This document shows, piece by piece, positions 16,572-25,251 of a stretch of DNA of 64,000 nucleotides. A program made the position numbers and the translations under genes. A model generated the notes under the pieces. It was not told the origin of the DNA, searched no databases, and was given only the letters and a program-made list of their open reading frames with translations. The stretch comes from JAUIIK01 sp963745675. GTDB taxonomy: Bacteria > Chloroflexota > Chloroflexia > Thermomicrobiales > CFX8. Location: assembly GCA_963745675.1 (NCBI GenBank), contig CAVUYM010000018.1:186001-250000 (forward strand). Reading direction: 5' to 3'. Within the stretch, counting starts at the first letter, position 1; the number at the start of each line of letters is the position of its first letter.

Positions 16572-18527
16572 CTAGGACTCGATCCACCAGGTTTCGAGGT
16601 TGAACCAGCGATTGACCGAGTTGGGGAAGACATTGTGTGCGCGCGAGGTGACGCCACGGATGCTCTCCGGGAAGTCCAGTACGGCCATCGGCAAGTCTGC
16701 TAACAACACATTCTGGAACTCGGTGTAGAGTTCGACGCGGCGGTCTTGATTGATCTCGCTCAGCGCTTCATCCAACAGGGCGTCAACTTCGGGGTTAGAG
16801 TATTTCACAATGTTGAAGCCGAGCGGATAGGAGTCTGTGTGCCACATCGGAGACTGGTCCGGTGGCACGCTCCAGTTGAAGCCGATCAGGAACGCTTCAA
16901 AATCGAACGTCTCGGTGATGCGTTCGACGAGCGCCGGGAAGGGTTCGAGTTGCGGTGTCATTTCGACGCCGATCTGGCTCCACTGTTCCTGCATGATCGT
17001 TAGGTACTGCTCGCGAACGGTGTTGCCGGCGTTGGTGTACATCGTAAAGGCTAGCTTGGTGCCGTCCTTCTCGCGTATGCCGTCGCTACCTTCGGTCCAG
17101 CCGGCACTGTCCAGCAATTCCTTGGCCTTGTCTGCATCGTAGTCGAAGTGCAGGTCTGCGTCGATGCCGTCCGGGTTGTAGGCCCAGCTGAGGACCGGGA
17201 ATGTGCCGACGGCTACTTCGCCGTAGCCGAATCGGATCGCTTCGATCATCGCCTGTCGGTCGAGCGCATAGAGCAACGCGTGGCGCACTTCGACATCCTG
17301 GAAGAGGGTGCTCTTCTCGGTGTCGAGCTGGGTGCCGTAGAAGGTGAAGCTCAACGTTGGGAACTCGTAGATTCCGACGTCAGAATTCTCAAATTCGACG
17401 ACGGCAGCCTCATTGACGCTGCCATAATCAACCTCGCCGGTCTTGAGTTGCTGGACGAGCGTGGCCTGGTCGGCCACGTTTACATAGATATAGCTATCGA
17501 GATTCGGGGCGCCGTCCCAGTAGTCGGGGTTCGCGACGACGGTAACGCGGTCTTCAACCACCCACTCGTCAAACATGAACGGACCGGTGCCGACGACTCG
17601 CGAGGGATCTTCGCCAGTTGCGCCGGGATCGGTCGCAACGTCAGCTGGCGCAACGTCTTCCCAGATGTGCTGAGCGACGATGCCATAGATCGCCAGGTCC
17701 AGCGCAAAGTCCGGGTTGATCTGCATAGCCTGGAAGACGACGGTGAGGTCGTCCGCCGCTTCAACACTTTCAATCTTGCTGGTGAAGTCGGAGAAACGTG
17801 GTGAGTTTGTCTCTTCCGTCATGTGCAGGTTGTACGTGAAGACGACGTCGTTGGCAGTGAAGGGTGTCCCGTCGTGCCACATGATGCCGTCATTCAGGTT
17901 GAAGGTCCAGGTCAGGCCATCTTCCGAAACCGACCAGGAATTGGCGAGCGATCCGACCGGTTCAAGTGTGTCCGGATGCGCTTCAACCAGTGACTCAAAG
18001 ACGAAGCTGTGAATGTTCGAGCTGGCCGTATCACTCGACATGACCGGCATTAGCGTGCTGATGTCGGAAATGCCGCCCTCAATCAGGACACCGCCAGTGC
18101 TACCGGCATCTTCGATGTCGTAGCCCATGAGGCGGTCGCCGCCGTCCCATGTCTGGCCCGCCGCCGCGGCTTCGGTCGGAGTTGCCTCTGCTGCCGTGGA
18201 TTCGGCGGCAGCCTCAGTCGGAGTCGCTTCCGCCGTTGTCGATTCGGCGGCGGCTTCGGTCGCGGTAGGCTCCCCCTCCGCCATAGTCGCCTCGCCATCG
18301 GCGGCCGTTGGCTCAGCTTCGGTCGCATCGCCTGCGGCGGCTTCCGTCGTGTTGGTGGGATCCGCCGTATCGTCGTCATCGTCGCCGCCACAGGCAGCAA
18401 GGAGGCCGGCAATGATCGGGGCGCTTAGCCCAAGAGCCAATGCCCGGCGCAGTACCTGACGGCGATTTAGCTCGCCGGATAATGCGGCAAGCCGTAGCTC
18501 CTCAATAGATGATCGGTCTTGGGACAT
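16572..18527 (-). CDS. ABC transporter solute-binding lipoprotein, peptide/nickel family (SBP_bac_5)
   Basis: This 651-residue extracellular binding protein has an N-terminal Tat-like signal (NRRQVLRRALALGL) and lipobox LLAAC, giving a lipid-anchored cysteine near residue 45. It is followed by an Asp run and an Ala/Thr/Glu-rich linker to about residue 125, with near-repeats of STTAEATPTEAAAE type. The ligand-binding domain follows: LANSWSVSEDGLTWTFNLND, MWHDGTPFTANDVVFTYN and VGTGPFMFDEW are classic for the family. The linker likely spaces the domain from the membrane. The ligand could be a peptide, sugar or guanidino compound; the catabolic neighbours do not decide it. Confidence 0.92.
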   Translation of the reverse strand: MSQDRSSIEELRLAALSGELNRRQVLRRALALGLSAPIIAGLLAACGGDDDDDTADPTNTTEAAAGDATEAEPTAADGEATMAEGEPTATEAAAESTTAEATPTEAAAESTAAEATPTEAAAAGQTWDGGDRLMGYDIEDAGSTGGVLIEGGISDISTLMPVMSSDTASSNIHSFVFESLVEAHPDTLEPVGSLANSWSVSEDGLTWTFNLNDGIMWHDGTPFTANDVVFTYNLHMTEETNSPRFSDFTSKIESVEAADDLTVVFQAMQINPDFALDLAIYGIVAQHIWEDVAPADVATDPGATGEDPSRVVGTGPFMFDEWVVEDRVTVVANPDYWDGAPNLDSYIYVNVADQATLVQQLKTGEVDYGSVNEAAVVEFENSDVGIYEFPTLSFTFYGTQLDTEKSTLFQDVEVRHALLYALDRQAMIEAIRFGYGEVAVGTFPVLSWAYNPDGIDADLHFDYDADKAKELLDSAGWTEGSDGIREKDGTKLAFTMYTNAGNTVREQYLTIMQEQWSQIGVEMTPQLEPFPALVERITETFDFEAFLIGFNWSVPPDQSPMWHTDSYPLGFNIVKYSNPEVDALLDEALSEINQDRRVELYTEFQNVLLADLPMAVLDFPESIRGVTSRAHNVFPNSVNRWFNLETWWIES

Positions 18528-18983
18528 GGTTTTTTCTCCTCACGAGATGGGGAATAGTGCGGTTGTGCCGTTGCACGAGAATTTGGTTCAACCCCCAATC
18601 GAACCAAGAGCAGCGACACCTCTACGGTAATCACTTAACCGAGATGTTATCAGATCAGTATGGAGTTGGGCAGCAAGTAACGACGAACGCATATAGTCGA
18701 ACGTTCGTTCTGCGAATGTGACGTTATGCATAGACGGTCATTATTCGTAGATTGCGAGGTTCAATAGCAATATCGACTTACCGCCTATGCTGGTGCCGGC
18801 CCCATGTTGTTCCGGTAAATCCGTCGTGGCCATCGTATGGGACAGCTACACGACAGGGCGGCGCAAGACCGTCTCGGCCTGCAATCAGCATCTGTAAACC
18901 GCCGATGCATCTAGAAGATACGCGCTGCTTTGCGAATTGATCTGCGGACTGGTCATACCGGGCTGGGTTGTTAGTTTCCCCAA
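18528..18983. other. Intergenic region upstream of the binding-protein gene
   Basis: About 450 bases between two minus-strand genes. It should carry the promoter of the ABC operon. The sequence is richer in A+T around 18,640-18,770, but no convincing -35/-10 pair or palindrome was found. Confidence 0.4.
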
Positions 18984-19757
18984 CTAACTGATTCTGCTCA
19001 TCCAGGTCCCGCGCTTCCAGCCTCGCGCATCGAGTTCCTTTATATAGGGAACGACATGCCCGACGAGGGCGTTGATGATTGCTTCACCCTCGGCAGCGGT
19101 CGCTCTGGTCGCGTCACCGGAGTAGCCGAGCGGAACGGTGCCGTCGAAGGTGTCGATCAAATCGAGCGGTAGATCGGTGAATTGGATCGGCTGAGCGGTT
19201 GCCGCTTCGGGGTTGGCCGTCTCCGGCGCGGCATAGAGGACTACCGATAGCTCGGATTGACCGGCGTGGTCGCCGTCGATTTCCCAGTCAGGCGCTAGCA
19301 GGCGGGCTGCAGTGCCTTGCCATCCGCGAAAGATCGCGACCTTCATTCCTCGTTCCTGAGAGAGAATGCGCGCTGCGGATTCGGCGGGTCCGGGGTTGCC
19401 GTCGTGTGCGGAGACAATGACCAGTTTCGAGATGCCATGATGCAGTAACGACTCGGCAATGTCCTTGATGACTAGCGTAAGCGTGTCGGGGCGTAGCGAG
19501 AGTGTCCACTTCCAGGGCAAATGATGGTGGCTGACGCCGACGGCGATTGGCGGTAAAACGAGCGCGTCGCCGAGTTCACGTGCAAATGCTTCGGCTATCG
19601 TCTCGGCCGTAATCGTGTCGGTGCCGTAGGGCAGATGCGGGCCATGGTACTCGGTCGCGCCAATTGGCAGGAACGCCTTGTCGTAGCGGTTGCTCTCGAT
19701 GATCTCGCCGGTCAAATACCCCAGCCGAACTTCCGGCTGAATCGGTCGCTGTGGCAT
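18984..19757 (-). CDS. Creatininase family amidohydrolase
   Basis: This 257-residue metal-dependent amidohydrolase belongs to the creatininase/MftE/FAPy-deformylase superfamily. Metal and active-site motifs are LPIGATEYHGPHLPYGTDT near residue 30-50, a His cluster VGVSHHHLPWKW, VIVSAHDGNPG and DGDHAGQSE. Members hydrolyse cyclic or exocyclic amide bonds, for example creatinine to creatine. The start ATG has a GGAAAGG-type Shine-Dalgarno. It is divergent from the ureohydrolase gene 80 bases away, which suggests shared control. The exact substrate cannot be read from sequence. Confidence 0.87.
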   Translation of the reverse strand: MPQRPIQPEVRLGYLTGEIIESNRYDKAFLPIGATEYHGPHLPYGTDTITAETIAEAFARELGDALVLPPIAVGVSHHHLPWKWTLSLRPDTLTLVIKDIAESLLHHGISKLVIVSAHDGNPGPAESAARILSQERGMKVAIFRGWQGTAARLLAPDWEIDGDHAGQSELSVVLYAAPETANPEAATAQPIQFTDLPLDLIDTFDGTVPLGYSGDATRATAAEGEAIINALVGHVVPYIKELDARGWKRGTWMSRIS

Positions 19758-19837
19758 GTGTTGTCCTTTCCCTTTCTCAGTGGAAGCCTTTCCGGGAAAT
19801 CCCTTTTCTAGTGTAGAGTGCGGAGATAGGCAACTGG

Positions 19838-20812
19838 ATGTATTCGAAAGCGGGAAACATGCCAGGTGAGATCATTCCAGTTCCAGTCGGTTCACCCTCT
19901 TTCATCAACGCGCCGCGTGTCACCGACCTCGGTGACCTGAATGCGGATGTCGCCATCATTGGTGTGCCATACGGTGTTCCCTATGGGGCCGAGGGAGCCA
20001 AACAACGCTCGAGCGATTCAACCCGTATCGTCCGCCAGCAATCGACCCAATTTGCCCGCTATCTGACTCACTACGATTTCGACTTTGGAGGCGCGATATT
20101 CGCTGGACGAGATGTGCGCGTCGTCGATTGTGGCGATGTTGCCATGGAGCCGGGGGCGTACGAAGCCAACTTCGGGGCGACGACGGCGGCAATTGAGCGT
20201 ATTCTGGAGAGAGGCGCTGTGCCGATCGTCCTCGGTGGCGATCATTCAATTCCGATACCGGTAATGCATGCTTATAAGGAGCATGGCCCGATCTTCGTCG
20301 TGCAACTCGACGAGCATCTGGATTGGCGTGATGAAGTCGGCGGCGTAACCCAGGGACTCAGTAGTCCTATGCGCCGGGCTTCGGAGATGGACTGGGTGAG
20401 CGGTATGGCTCAAATCGGACTACGTGCCGTCGGTAGCGCGCGCCAGCAGGAGTTTGACGCTGCCGCTGCCTATGGCAGTATCCTCGTGACCGCGCGTGAA
20501 TTACAGCGGGACGGCGCGGAAGCCGTCCTTGCGCGTATCCCCGATGGCCTGAGCTACTACATCAGCTTCGACGCCGATGCTCTTGACCCGGCGATCGCAC
20601 CGGGCGTAGGTGCACCGGGATATGGCGGTGTTACCTATTACGAAGCAACCGATCTTTTGCGCGGTATAGCGCAAAAGGGCAAAGTCGTCGGATACGATTT
20701 CGTCGAAGTAGTACCGTCGCTCGATGTGAACGACATGACGAGTCATCTGGCGGCGCGTCTGACGCTGAACATGATTGGCGCGATGGCGCACGCGGGCCAG
20801 ATCGGTCGCTAG
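19838..20812 (+). CDS. Ureohydrolase superfamily protein (agmatinase/guanidino-acid hydrolase-like)
   Basis: This enzyme hydrolyses a guanidino group to urea plus an amine, using a binuclear metal site. All six metal ligands are visible: His in GGDHSIPIP, Asp-His-Asp in QLDEHLDWRD and two Asp in SFDADALDP. The Ala normally present in DAHxD is Glu here. The length of 324 residues is normal; a second start seven codons later is possible. Agmatinase is the default name, but members also act on guanidinobutyrate, guanidine or guanidinoacetate. It is followed after 22 bases by an FAD amine oxidase and preceded by a divergent creatininase gene, so a creatine-like substrate deserves testing. Confidence 0.88.
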   Translation: MYSKAGNMPGEIIPVPVGSPSFINAPRVTDLGDLNADVAIIGVPYGVPYGAEGAKQRSSDSTRIVRQQSTQFARYLTHYDFDFGGAIFAGRDVRVVDCGDVAMEPGAYEANFGATTAAIERILERGAVPIVLGGDHSIPIPVMHAYKEHGPIFVVQLDEHLDWRDEVGGVTQGLSSPMRRASEMDWVSGMAQIGLRAVGSARQQEFDAAAAYGSILVTARELQRDGAEAVLARIPDGLSYYISFDADALDPAIAPGVGAPGYGGVTYYEATDLLRGIAQKGKVVGYDFVEVVPSLDVNDMTSHLAARLTLNMIGAMAHAGQIGR

Positions 20813-20834
20813 GACTGTATTTCAAGGAGGACCT

Positions 20835-22133
20835 ATGGTCGAGCTCGATCAAGCCGACGTGGTAGTCATCGGCGGCGGCATCGTTGGGTGCGCGGCGGCC
20901 TACTACCTGGCAAAACGCAACGCCAAAGTGATCCTGGTTGAAAAGGGACAGATCGGCGGCGAACAATCGAGCCGCGCCTGGGGCTTTGTTCGTATTCAGG
21001 GGCGCGATCCTGATGAGGTGCCGTTGATGATCGAGAGTAACCGCATCTGGAGAGGGCTCGAAGCGGAGCTGGAAGCTGACATCGAATGGGTTCAGGGTGG
21101 CAATCTGGCGATTGCCGCTGACGACGAACGCGCAGAGCGATTTCGCTCCTGGCTCGATGTTGCTCGCGGCTTCGGGGTGCAAACCCAAGTACTGACCGGC
21201 AAACAGGTTGAGGCGTTGATCCCGGGCATCCGCGGACCATTCACTGCCGGGATGTACACATCGATTGATGGGCATGCTGAACCAGCTAAAGCGACGGAAG
21301 CGTTTGCCAACGCCGCCAGAGAGCATGGCGCAGACATTCGCACCTATACCGCCGCCGAAGGTATCGACATTGCAGATGGCAGGGTCGGCGGTGTCTTCAC
21401 CGAACACGGGCATATCTTGGCCGATGTCGTGATCAACGCCGCCGGTGGTCATGCTTCGAGACTGGCCCGGATGGCCGGCTTGCAGTTGCCGCAACGGGTG
21501 GTTCGTGCGACTGTCGCCCAAACGACGCCCGTGAGGCGGATCACCTCGATCGGGACCTGGGCGCCGGGTGTGGCGTTTCGACAGAAGAAGGACGGCACGA
21601 TATACATCGCAGGTGGGGCCAGCTCGATCCACGATCTGACATTGGAGTCGTTCCGCCAGGCGCGTATGTTCCTGCCCAACTACGTCAAGAATCGCGGCAT
21701 ATTCAAGCTGAGAGCTGGTCGTGAACTAGCCCGCGACATTCGACGGGCGCTGCCCGGTTCCGAAGCGCAGCGGCATCCCTTTGCGCACACTGTCGATGTC
21801 GAGCCTGAACCAGATCGAGCGACGGCGGTTGAGAGTATTAAGGGCCTTGTGAATCTTTTTCCAGATCTCGACGGCGACGTGAAGATTCGCCGAATGTGGG
21901 CCGGGATGATTGACGCAACGCCGGACGCCGTGCCGGTCATTGGCGAAGCTGATGAGTTACCCGGCTTCATCTTCGCGACCGGTTTCAGCGGCCACGGCTT
22001 CGCCTTTGGCCCGGTCGCCGGAAAGCTGTTGAGCGAGTTGATCCTCGATGGCAAGCCCTCGCTCGATATTCACGCCTTCCGCCATAGCCGCTTCGCCGAA
22101 GGCGACCTCGCTGCGCCGAAGAATGTGTTGTAG
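20835..22133 (+). CDS. FAD-dependent amine/amino-acid oxidoreductase (DAO family)
   Basis: This 432-residue flavoprotein of the glycine/D-amino-acid/sarcosine oxidase family has an N-terminal FAD Rossmann motif (VVVIGGGIVGCAAAYYLAKR). It also has EQSSRAWGFVRIQGRDPDE, characteristic of the family near the flavin. The C-terminal FAD contact is FIFATGFSGHGFAFGPVAG. The chosen ATG has an excellent AAGGAGG Shine-Dalgarno; a frame extension upstream overlaps the ureohydrolase. It is co-transcribed with that gene. Oxidation of sarcosine, glycine or another amine released by the ureohydrolase is plausible but unproven. Confidence 0.88.
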   Translation: MVELDQADVVVIGGGIVGCAAAYYLAKRNAKVILVEKGQIGGEQSSRAWGFVRIQGRDPDEVPLMIESNRIWRGLEAELEADIEWVQGGNLAIAADDERAERFRSWLDVARGFGVQTQVLTGKQVEALIPGIRGPFTAGMYTSIDGHAEPAKATEAFANAAREHGADIRTYTAAEGIDIADGRVGGVFTEHGHILADVVINAAGGHASRLARMAGLQLPQRVVRATVAQTTPVRRITSIGTWAPGVAFRQKKDGTIYIAGGASSIHDLTLESFRQARMFLPNYVKNRGIFKLRAGRELARDIRRALPGSEAQRHPFAHTVDVEPEPDRATAVESIKGLVNLFPDLDGDVKIRRMWAGMIDATPDAVPVIGEADELPGFIFATGFSGHGFAFGPVAGKLLSELILDGKPSLDIHAFRHSRFAEGDLAAPKNVL

Positions 22134-22146
22134 GTGCGAGTTTGTA

Positions 22147-22272
22147 GGTTGTCGTACGTAGTTTGTAGGAAGGCCCGATTACTGATGGGTTTCCCCAATC
22201 TTCTCCCCTCTCCCAGCATTGGGAGACGGACTGGGGATGAGGGCTGTTCACTACAAACTACGTACGACAAAC
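22147..22272. repeat. Long inverted-repeat element with inner hairpin between convergent genes
   Basis: Two 22-base arms (22,147-22,168 and 22,251-22,272) are inverse complements at 21 of 22 positions, based on GTCGTACGTAGTTTGTAG. Between them lies a smaller hairpin, TCTCCCA-gcat-TGGGAGA, with flanking CCCC/GGGG pairing. It could work as a two-way terminator for the convergent genes. The structure also resembles a palindromic repetitive or MITE-like element. Confidence 0.7.
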
Positions 22273-22294
22273 TGGCTCCCTACTAATCCCGGCC

Positions 22295-23051
22295 CTACAA
22301 CATGACGTTTCCACCATTGGGGCCGAGCATCTGGCCGGTCAGGAAATTCGAGGCGTCGGAGGCGAGGAAGAGGGCGCACGCGGCGACATCGCGAGGTGAG
22401 CCCATCCGGCGCAGAGGCAGTTCGGCGGCTCGACGCGTGCGCGCTTCCTCGTCGGGGTAGAGGGCAAGATTCATGTCGGTGACGATCGAGCCCGGTCCGA
22501 TCGCGTTGACGTTGATGCCGTACTGGCCGACTTCCTGGGCTAGCGACTTCGTCCAGCTCAGGATAAAGCCCTTCGTGCCGGAGTAGACGGCCATGCCGTT
22601 GCCGCCGGTCGGGGCGAGTTGGGACGACAGGTTGATGATGCGGCCCCCACCCTGGGCGATCATGGCCGGCAGCAGGCGGCGGGTCAGCCGCAGTGGGCCG
22701 AAGATGTTGACCTCGATCTCATCGCGCCAGTCGGTTTCCCTCGATTCGATGAAATGGTCCGCGATAGAGGATGCCGGCATTGTTGACGAGAATATCGACC
22801 CGGCCAAACTCGCTCAGTACTTGGCTGGCGAGCGTTTCGATGGCTTGATCGTCGCGCATATCGGCTTGAATCGTGATGGCTCTTTGTCCAGCGGATCGCG
22901 CTCGTTCGGCGATCGCTTCGCAGCCGTCCACGCTATGTGAGGTAGCTGAGCGCCAGATCCGCGCCTTCGTCGGCGAAAAGTGCCGCCGTTGCTTCCCCAA
23001 ATCCTCTGCCCGCACCGGTGATAACGCGACTTTGCCCGATAACGTACCCAT
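22295..23051 (-). pseudogene. Short-chain dehydrogenase/reductase (FabG-like), three frameshifts
   Basis: Reconstructed across three reading-frame changes this is a typical ~250-residue NAD(P)-dependent SDR. The N-terminus MGTLSGKVAL shifts near 23,020 into ITGAGRGFGEATAALFADEG (cofactor Gly motif). It shifts back near 22,940 to VDGCEAIAERARSAGQRA...VDILVNNAGILYRGPF, then near 22,770 to the remainder. That part holds INLSSQLA, the catalytic YSGTKG and the C-terminal FLTGQMLGPNGG. The shifts compensate one another and leave every motif intact, pointing to indel errors. The start has a GGGAGGAG Shine-Dalgarno. It follows the hydantoinase gene on the same strand. Confidence 0.8.
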
Positions 23052-23094
23052 CTCTCCTCCCTTCAGTCGTTGTCCAGTAGCACGATCTGGACGA

Positions 23095-24474
23095 CTACAG
23101 CGCCATCGTCGGACCACGGCGGGGCAGGATGCCGGTGCCGGGTTGGCCGGTGACTTCGTCGTTTTCGAAGACGACCTCGCCACGTCGGATGGTGGTGATC
23201 GGCCAGCCGGTGACGGACCAGCCGTCATAGACGGAGTAGTCGGCGTTGGATTTGAGCATCGACGAGTTGATCGTGCGCGTCAGGTCGGGATCGAAGATGA
23301 CGATGTCGGCGTCGCTGCCTGGCGCGATCGTGCCCTTCTGCGGATAGAGGCCGAATAGCCTGGCGGCGTTTGTCGAGAGGACCTGGATCATGCGCTGGAG
23401 CGAGATCTTGCCGGTTCTCGCTCCCTCGGAGTAGAGCATCGGCAGCATCACCTGAAGATTTTCCGCTCCCGGGCGCAGATTCTCGATTGATAGTTCGGGG
23501 TCGAGCTTATCGGCCAGTGACCAGGGCGCGTGGTCGGTGCAGACGGTGTTGACCGCACCGCTCTTTATCCCGGCCCAGATGGCGTCGACATCGGATGGTT
23601 CGCGCAGTGGCGGCTGACCAACGTACTTCGCTCCGTCTGTTTCCTCGAAACGTTCGCTGGTCAGATGTAGATAGAAGGGGCGCGTTTCGACGTAGACGGG
23701 TAGTCCACGTTGCTGTGCACGAGCGCAGACGTCCAAGGCACGCGCGCAAGAGAGGTGGACGATGTAGACCGGAGCTCCTGTAGCTTCAGAAAAGGCGACG
23801 GCGCGCTCGGTAGCGACGACCTCGCTTATGATCGGGCGACTTGCGGCATAGTGTCGTAGCGACGATTTTCCGGCAGCGACAAGCTGGCGAGTGGCGTCCT
23901 GAATCAGCGGGTAATCCTCGCAGTGAATCAGGGTGATCAGATCGTGGTCGCCCGCACTGCGAGTAAGTTCGAGATAGCCCTCGGCCTGGCCGTCGAAAAC
24001 CGGCGTTGACATGAAGAATTTGACGCTGTTGTGGCCGTTCTCCAGCAGTTTCGGTACATCGGCGAGCGCTTCTTCGCTGGCATTGCCGAAGATTGGATGG
24101 AGCAGGACGTCGGCGATTGCCTCTCGGCCCGCCTGCTCAGCTTCACGTGCGAGTGCCTGAAGCGGCGTCTCTCCGGGTGCAATCTGGGTCATGTTGCCGA
24201 TCGTCGTGATGCCGCCAGCTAGCGCCGCTGCTGAGCCACTGGTGAAATCATCAACCCAGCGTGGTGGCTGTTTGTCTGGCTGACTCGTTACGTGGACGTG
24301 GGCATCGATGCCGCCAGGAATGACCATCTTCCAGCTGGCGTCGATTTCTTTGCGTCCCTCCATATCCCCACCGACCTGGACCACCTTGCCATCCTGAATT
24401 CCGACATCGACCCGGGCATCCATTGCCTCTGTCACGACGCGGCCATTGCGGATCACGAGATCGAGTTGGGTCAT
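23095..24474 (-). CDS. Cyclic amidohydrolase (D-hydantoinase/dihydropyrimidinase/allantoinase family)
   Basis: This enzyme opens cyclic ureides such as hydantoins. The 459-residue protein begins MTQLDLVIRNGRVV, with an AAGGAG Shine-Dalgarno. Metal-site motifs are IPGGIDAHVHVTS (HxH), the probable carboxylated lysine in SVKFFMSTP, LIHCEDY, VHLSCARALD and the C-terminal catalytic VCTDHAPWS. The closing segment KGTIAPGSDADIVIFDPD is standard. The substrate is uncertain. The nearby creatininase, ureohydrolase and amine oxidase suggest hydantoin-, creatinine- or allantoin-like compounds. Confidence 0.9.
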   Translation of the reverse strand: MTQLDLVIRNGRVVTEAMDARVDVGIQDGKVVQVGGDMEGRKEIDASWKMVIPGGIDAHVHVTSQPDKQPPRWVDDFTSGSAAALAGGITTIGNMTQIAPGETPLQALAREAEQAGREAIADVLLHPIFGNASEEALADVPKLLENGHNSVKFFMSTPVFDGQAEGYLELTRSAGDHDLITLIHCEDYPLIQDATRQLVAAGKSSLRHYAASRPIISEVVATERAVAFSEATGAPVYIVHLSCARALDVCARAQQRGLPVYVETRPFYLHLTSERFEETDGAKYVGQPPLREPSDVDAIWAGIKSGAVNTVCTDHAPWSLADKLDPELSIENLRPGAENLQVMLPMLYSEGARTGKISLQRMIQVLSTNAARLFGLYPQKGTIAPGSDADIVIFDPDLTRTINSSMLKSNADYSVYDGWSVTGWPITTIRRGEVVFENDEVTGQPGTGILPRRGPTMAL

Positions 24475-24700
24475 CAGTGGGCTCCTTATTGGCTCAAAGT
24501 TTATGTGGCTGCGCCTCAGTGGCACTATAGACCATACCGTTGAGCCATTCTGATCCGGGTATTACGTGCATGATCAGAACGGAGGCAATTGACGTGTACT
24601 TATGGAGACGATCTGTTTCGCGACGGAGCGGCGACGGCATTACGGACCGCTTTGGCTTCGCGGCTTACTATGGTGAGCACTGCGGAAAATTCGCCGACAA

Positions 24701-24734
24701 AAGAAAACGCCCCGTCAAAATGACCGGGACGTTT
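24701..24734 (-). terminator. Rho-independent terminator of the small monooxygenase-like gene
   Basis: On the minus strand a stem (AAACGTCCCGGTCA pairing with TGACGGGGCGTTT, with one bulge) is followed by TTTTCTTTTG. It lies about 20 bases past the stop of the minus-strand ABM-like gene. Confidence 0.75.
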
Positions 24735-24754
24735 CACAGGAGCTCGAAATCAGT

Positions 24755-25052
24755 TTAGCTCTGGTGTTCATAGACCTCGTAAATGTTGCTATCGACTCGG
24801 ACCTTCCGCCAGATCTCCAATAGCTGCCGTGAACAGTGGTGTTGATGCGGCTTCAGCTGCTTCGGCTGCTTCGCGCGACTCCCAGATACTGATTGCGCCG
24901 TACACGCTGCGTTCTTCGTCAAGATAGAAGGTGACACTCTCGAACCCAGGAATTTGGGCCAAACCTGCTCCACCCTGGTCGGCAACATTCTCCATCGCTG
25001 GGCGGTTGCCTGATTGAACCTTAACGGTCCCAATGATCATATGGCGTGCCAT
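24755..25052 (-). pseudogene. Small antibiotic-biosynthesis-monooxygenase (ABM)-like protein, frameshifted near 3' end
   Basis: This protein of about 98 residues resembles ABM/dimeric alpha-beta barrel proteins: MARHMIIGTVKV, GFESVTFYLDEERSVYGAIS and IWESREAAEAA. The first frame ends early after LAEGPSR. A one-base shift near 24,800 gives the tail VDSNIYEVYEHQS, a normal end for this fold. The function of such proteins ranges from quinone or haem oxidation to none known. It lies alone between a hydantoinase and an MFS gene, with its own terminator. Confidence 0.65.
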
Positions 25053-25251
25053 GGTGTGCCCTTTCTATTGGACGTATACGCCGAGTGCTTCATTGTAGTG
25101 CGGGTCGAGAGCCAGCGTGCAATAGGAGCGAACGCAGCTCCATTGTCGTTACGATGGCAAGTGGCGGGGGCTTCAAGGCATGCTGGTAGATCTCGCTGCT
25201 TTCGATGTTCGTTGTGGAGGTCACCCCATGACTACCTTGGAAGCTTTACCA

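Noticed and set aside
18150..18420. Repeat array as possible CRISPR
   Set aside because: The repeats encode an Ala/Thr/Glu linker inside the lipoprotein gene and are not separated by unique spacers.
20631..21632. 333-codon minus-strand frame
   Set aside because: Antisense to the ureohydrolase and FAD oxidase genes, which have full motifs.
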